16,656 nucleotides of DNA from NCBI GenBank assembly GCA_937901695.1, contig CALDJN010000393.1, positions 1 through 16,656 on the forward strand, given 5' to 3'. The notes under the pieces are model-generated. The model was not told the DNA's origin and ran no database searches. It saw only the letters and a list, made by a program, of their open reading frames with translations. This document shows positions 14,269-16,656 of this stretch, in pieces. The stretch is from an uncultured Anaerocolumna sp. GTDB taxonomy: Bacteria; Bacillota; Clostridia; Lachnospirales; Lachnospiraceae. A program made the position numbers and the translations under genes. The first letter of the stretch is position 1. Every line of letters starts with the position of its first letter.

Positions 14269-15073
14269 TATTATAAAATCTCAATTTGTTTATATTCATC
14301 ATAGTGAAAAGAAAGTGATTGATACGAATGAGCTATGTGAAAAGCTCTTCCTTGACCGATTTACACAAGATATGTATGCAGACCAGGCAGAAGATGAACT
14401 AGCAGCAACAGAGGAAGGCTTTTTTAAAGAAGGGCTGAAAGCTACTGTAGTTGAAACAAAGCTTACAGAGGAAGAAGAGAACTTAGTCAAACAGCAGAGT
14501 GAAGATATTATAGGGGCAGCAAATAAGCAAGCTGCAGATATAATGGTCAAAGCTGAAGAAAATGCGAAAAAAACTTGTGATTCCTTATATGAAGAAGCTT
14601 GTCAGAAGGGTTACAAGGAAGGGTTTGATAAAGGTAAAGCCGCCACCGAAGAGGCGAAGATAGAATTAGATAAGTTAATTCAAAAACAAAAAGCAGATTA
14701 CCAAAAACAAATCGAAGAATTAGAACCTGAATTTGTAAAACTAATGTGTAGTTATATAGAAAAAATCACAGGCATTATAGTAGAAGATAAAAAAGAAGTT
14801 ATCTTACATCTGCTTCACAATGGGTTAATTCATGGAGATAAGAGCAAGAATTATTTAATTAAAACTTCTAAGGATGATTATGAACTGGTATTATCAAAAA
14901 AAGAAGAGCTGCATGATTTGGTTATGAAAGATAGTATTATTGAAATTGTTATGGACAAAGATTTAAATAAAAATCAATGTTTCATAGAAACAGACAATAG
15001 AGTAATTAATTGCAGTTTAGATGTAGAGTTAAATGGCTTAATGGAAGATTTAAAGCTTCTTTCCCATTGTTAA
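14261..15073 (+). CDS. fliH: Flagellar assembly protein FliH, TTG start
   Basis: FliH is the peripheral stalk and regulator of the export ATPase FliI, and links it to the C-ring. The 270-residue protein has a long acidic N-terminal half and a helical stretch (EDIIGAANKQAADIMVKAEE). A GxxxG-type repeat (GYKEGFDKGKAA) is typical of FliH, and the C-terminal domain (ELEPEFVKLMCSYIEKITGI) is related to V/F-ATPase stalk subunits. No ATG fits the start. TTG at 14261 lies 11 nt after GGAGG (14245-14249), inside the end of fliG, and gives MSNIIKSQFVYIH. The family diverges fast, so the name rests on the repeat, the C-terminus and the position between fliG and fliI. Confidence 0.9.
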   Translation: MSNIIKSQFVYIHHSEKKVIDTNELCEKLFLDRFTQDMYADQAEDELAATEEGFFKEGLKATVVETKLTEEEENLVKQQSEDIIGAANKQAADIMVKAEENAKKTCDSLYEEACQKGYKEGFDKGKAATEEAKIELDKLIQKQKADYQKQIEELEPEFVKLMCSYIEKITGIIVEDKKEVILHLLHNGLIHGDKSKNYLIKTSKDDYELVLSKKEELHDLVMKDSIIEIVMDKDLNKNQCFIETDNRVINCSLDVELNGLMEDLKLLSHC

Positions 15074-15079
15074 TATATA

Positions 15080-15130
15080 TAGAAATGACTTAAATAATAG
15101 TTTCAACAAATTAAAAAATAGAAATGACTT
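15080..15130 (+). repeat. 12-bp direct repeat in the fliH-fliI gap
   Basis: TAGAAATGACTT occurs at 15080-15091 and again at 15119-15130, 39 nt apart start to start. Both lie in the 100-bp AT-rich stretch between fliH and fliI. Neighbouring genes in the operon are spaced by 64 bp or less, so this gap is the longest inside it. The repeat may be a local duplication. Confidence 0.6.
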
Positions 15131-15173
15131 TTTTACGTTGGAATTAATCTAAGAAGGTTTGGTACATATAAAT

Positions 15174-16481
15174 ATGACTGTTGATTTTAATAAGTACAGT
15201 GATTTACTTGATAAAAATTATGAAAAAACACTTGGAAAAGTTGTTAAAGTAGTTGGTTTAACCATTGAATCCATAGGACCCAATGCCAACTTAAACGACT
15301 TATGCTATATTGTTTCCAATGACAGGACTCAGACAGTAATGGCAGAGGTAGTTGGCTTTCGGGAAGATAGAATTCTGCTGATGCCATATGGTAATGTTGA
15401 AGGTATTGGCATTGGCAGTACAGTGGAATCAACTATGGCACCACTGAAAGTACCGGTAGGAGATGAATTGCTAGGTGAAACTTTAGACGGCTTAGGTAAT
15501 CCCATTGATGGTTCTGAATTGGACTTACATGATTTTTACTCGGTTTTAGCGCCTCCGCCGGATCCTATGAAACGCAAATTAATTGATCAGGTTTTACCAC
15601 TGGGAGTAAAAGCTGTGGATGGAATGATTACAGTAGGTAAGGGCCAGAGAATTGGTATATTTGCTGGTAGTGGTGTTGGAAAAAGTACATTATTAGGTAT
15701 GTTTGCAAGAAATACCAAAGCGGATATTAATGTAATTGCTCTTATTGGTGAACGTGGCAGGGAAGTTCGTGAATTTATTGAACGGGATCTGGGGGAAGAG
15801 GGTATGAAACGTTCTGTAGTAGTAGTTGCAACCTCAGATAAGCCAGCTTTAATTCGTAAAAAGGCTGCCCAAACGGCTACAGCAATTGCTGAATATTTCA
15901 GGGATAAGGGAAAAGACGTCTTATTAATGATGGATTCCCTTACTCGTTTTTCCATGGCACAAAGGGAGATTGGTTTAGCTTCCGGCGAACCGCCGGTAAC
16001 CAGAGGATATCCGCCCAGCGTATATTCTGAGATGCCAAAGCTCTTAGAACGAGCGGGATATGCAGAAAATGGTTCCATAACTGGTTTATATACTGTCTTA
16101 GTAGATGGTGATGATTTTAACGAACCAATTACCGATACGGCAAGGGGTATATTAGACGGACATATTATGCTGACACGTAAGATGGCTAACAAGAATCATT
16201 ACCCTGCAATTGATGTATTACAAAGTATTTCCCGTGTTATGTCATCCATTGTTACAGCTGAACACAAAGAGCTTTCAGGTAAACTAAAGATGGTATTGGC
16301 TACTTATAATGAAGCAGAAGATTTAATCAATATCGGTGCATATAAAAATGGTTCCAATAAAAGCATTGATTATGCTATTTCTAAAATAGAAGCAGTAAAT
16401 GAATTCTTACGCCAAGGAGTAGATGAAAAGCCTGAATTTAATCAAATTGTTGAACAATTGAAAAGCATATTTGCTGACTAG
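15174..16481 (+). CDS. fliI: Flagellum-specific export ATPase FliI
   Basis: FliI is the hexameric ATPase of the flagellar type III export apparatus, related to the beta subunit of F1-ATPase. Walker A GSGVGKST is at 165-172, with K170, and Walker B LLMMDSLTRF has D254. Further family hallmarks are PPPDPMKRKLIDQVLPLGVK, IGERGREVREFIERDLG and GYPPSVYSEMPKLLERAG. The ATG at 15174 (435 residues) begins MTVDFNKYSDLL, the conserved start of Firmicute FliI. Its ribosome site AGAAGG (15152-15157) is rather far at 16 nt. A TTG at 15159 is only one base from it and is less likely. fliJ normally comes next, but only repeat sequence is visible before the window ends. Confidence 0.97.
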   Translation: MTVDFNKYSDLLDKNYEKTLGKVVKVVGLTIESIGPNANLNDLCYIVSNDRTQTVMAEVVGFREDRILLMPYGNVEGIGIGSTVESTMAPLKVPVGDELLGETLDGLGNPIDGSELDLHDFYSVLAPPPDPMKRKLIDQVLPLGVKAVDGMITVGKGQRIGIFAGSGVGKSTLLGMFARNTKADINVIALIGERGREVREFIERDLGEEGMKRSVVVVATSDKPALIRKKAAQTATAIAEYFRDKGKDVLLMMDSLTRFSMAQREIGLASGEPPVTRGYPPSVYSEMPKLLERAGYAENGSITGLYTVLVDGDDFNEPITDTARGILDGHIMLTRKMANKNHYPAIDVLQSISRVMSSIVTAEHKELSGKLKMVLATYNEAEDLINIGAYKNGSNKSIDYAISKIEAVNEFLRQGVDEKPEFNQIVEQLKSIFAD

Positions 16482-16500
16482 ATAATGGGCTGCTGCAAAA

Positions 16501-16529
16501 CTGTCATTCTGAGCGCAGCGAAGGATCTC
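16501..16529 (+). repeat. Half copy of the palindromic repeat element
   Basis: GTCATTCTGAG (16503-16513) and CGAAGGATCTC (16519-16529) match the left arm of the element at 4206-4313 with one base changed. No matching right arm follows. It starts 20 nt after the fliI stop codon. A further fragment, ACTGTCATT, is at 16551-16559, suggesting repeated insertion or decay. Confidence 0.75.
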
Positions 16530-16572
16530 AAAACTTGCTTAGGATGCCGAACTGTCATTGCTATGAAAGCGT

Positions 16573-16656
16573 GTCATTCTGAGCGTAGCGAAGAATCTCA
16601 TTTTAAAGCGAGATTCTTCGAGCATAATTCAGCAAGCTGAATTTGCTCTCAGAATG
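16573..16656. repeat. Structured palindromic repeat element, copy 2 (cut by window end)
   Basis: Outer arms GTCATTCTGAG (16573-16583) and CTCAGAATG (16648-16656, running off the edge) enclose an inner stem CGAAGAATCTC (16589-16599) / GAGATTCTTCG (16610-16620). A side hairpin AATTCAGC (16626-16633) / GCTGAATT (16636-16643) lies on the right arm. In copy 1 the side hairpin is on the left arm, and the central loop also aligns best when one copy is reversed. This copy is therefore inverted relative to copy 1. Confidence 0.85.

Noticed and set aside
15587..16192. Long minus-strand open frame (201 codons) opposite fliI
   Set aside because: It lies entirely antisense to the strongly conserved FliI catalytic core, has no ribosome site I can see, and its translation is low-complexity and resembles no family.

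Overview
The window is AT-rich chromosomal DNA from a Gram-positive, flagellated, probably spore-forming anaerobe. Protein style and gene order suggest the Clostridia, most likely Lachnospiraceae. The pointers are a YlmC/YmxH-type sporulation PRC-barrel protein beside nrdR, a CodY of the low-GC Firmicute type, an SPL-family radical SAM protein, and the order dprA-topA-codY-flgB-flgC-fliE-fliF-fliG-fliH-fliI. In Bacillus subtilis the same order is interrupted by trmFO, xerC and clpQ/clpY between topA and codY; here those genes are absent from that position. The species assignment is inference.

Layout. (1) 1-1863: the start of ymxH (minus strand), nrdR with a near-consensus sigma-A promoter, a short tandem repeat and a hairpin between convergent genes, then an SPL-like radical SAM gene on the minus strand. 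(2) 2251-4099: a tightly overlapping four-gene operon of ECF sigma factor, zinc-binding anti-sigma factor and two small polytopic membrane proteins, probably a cell-envelope sensing module. The sigma gene has no ATG, GTG or TTG upstream of its conserved region 2. The best-placed start is an ATT behind a strong Shine-Dalgarno. (3) 4100-4490: no gene, but a 19-bp tandem repeat, a structured palindromic element and the yifB promoter. (4) 4491-9235: yifB/comM, dprA and topA, all co-directional and concerned with DNA processing and topology. (5) 9430-10200: codY, with a probable topA terminator before it and a strong terminator after it. (6) 10409-16481: the start of a flagellar operon with a sigma-A-type promoter, encoding proximal rod (FlgB, FlgC), rod adaptor (FliE), MS-ring (FliF), switch (FliG) and export ATPase parts (FliH, FliI). 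(7) 16482-16656: no gene, but a half copy and a nearly full inverted copy of the palindromic element seen at 4206-4313.

Most of the window is ordinary, well-conserved core genome. I did not find a clear novel defence, mobile or biosynthetic system. The points most worth a second look are the apparent AUU start of the ECF sigma factor, the uncharacterised membrane pair in that operon, and the dispersed palindrome whose side hairpin shows a compensatory base-pair change between its two copies. The position of one palindrome copy directly after fliI, and possible CodY sites at the flagellar operon, are also worth checking.
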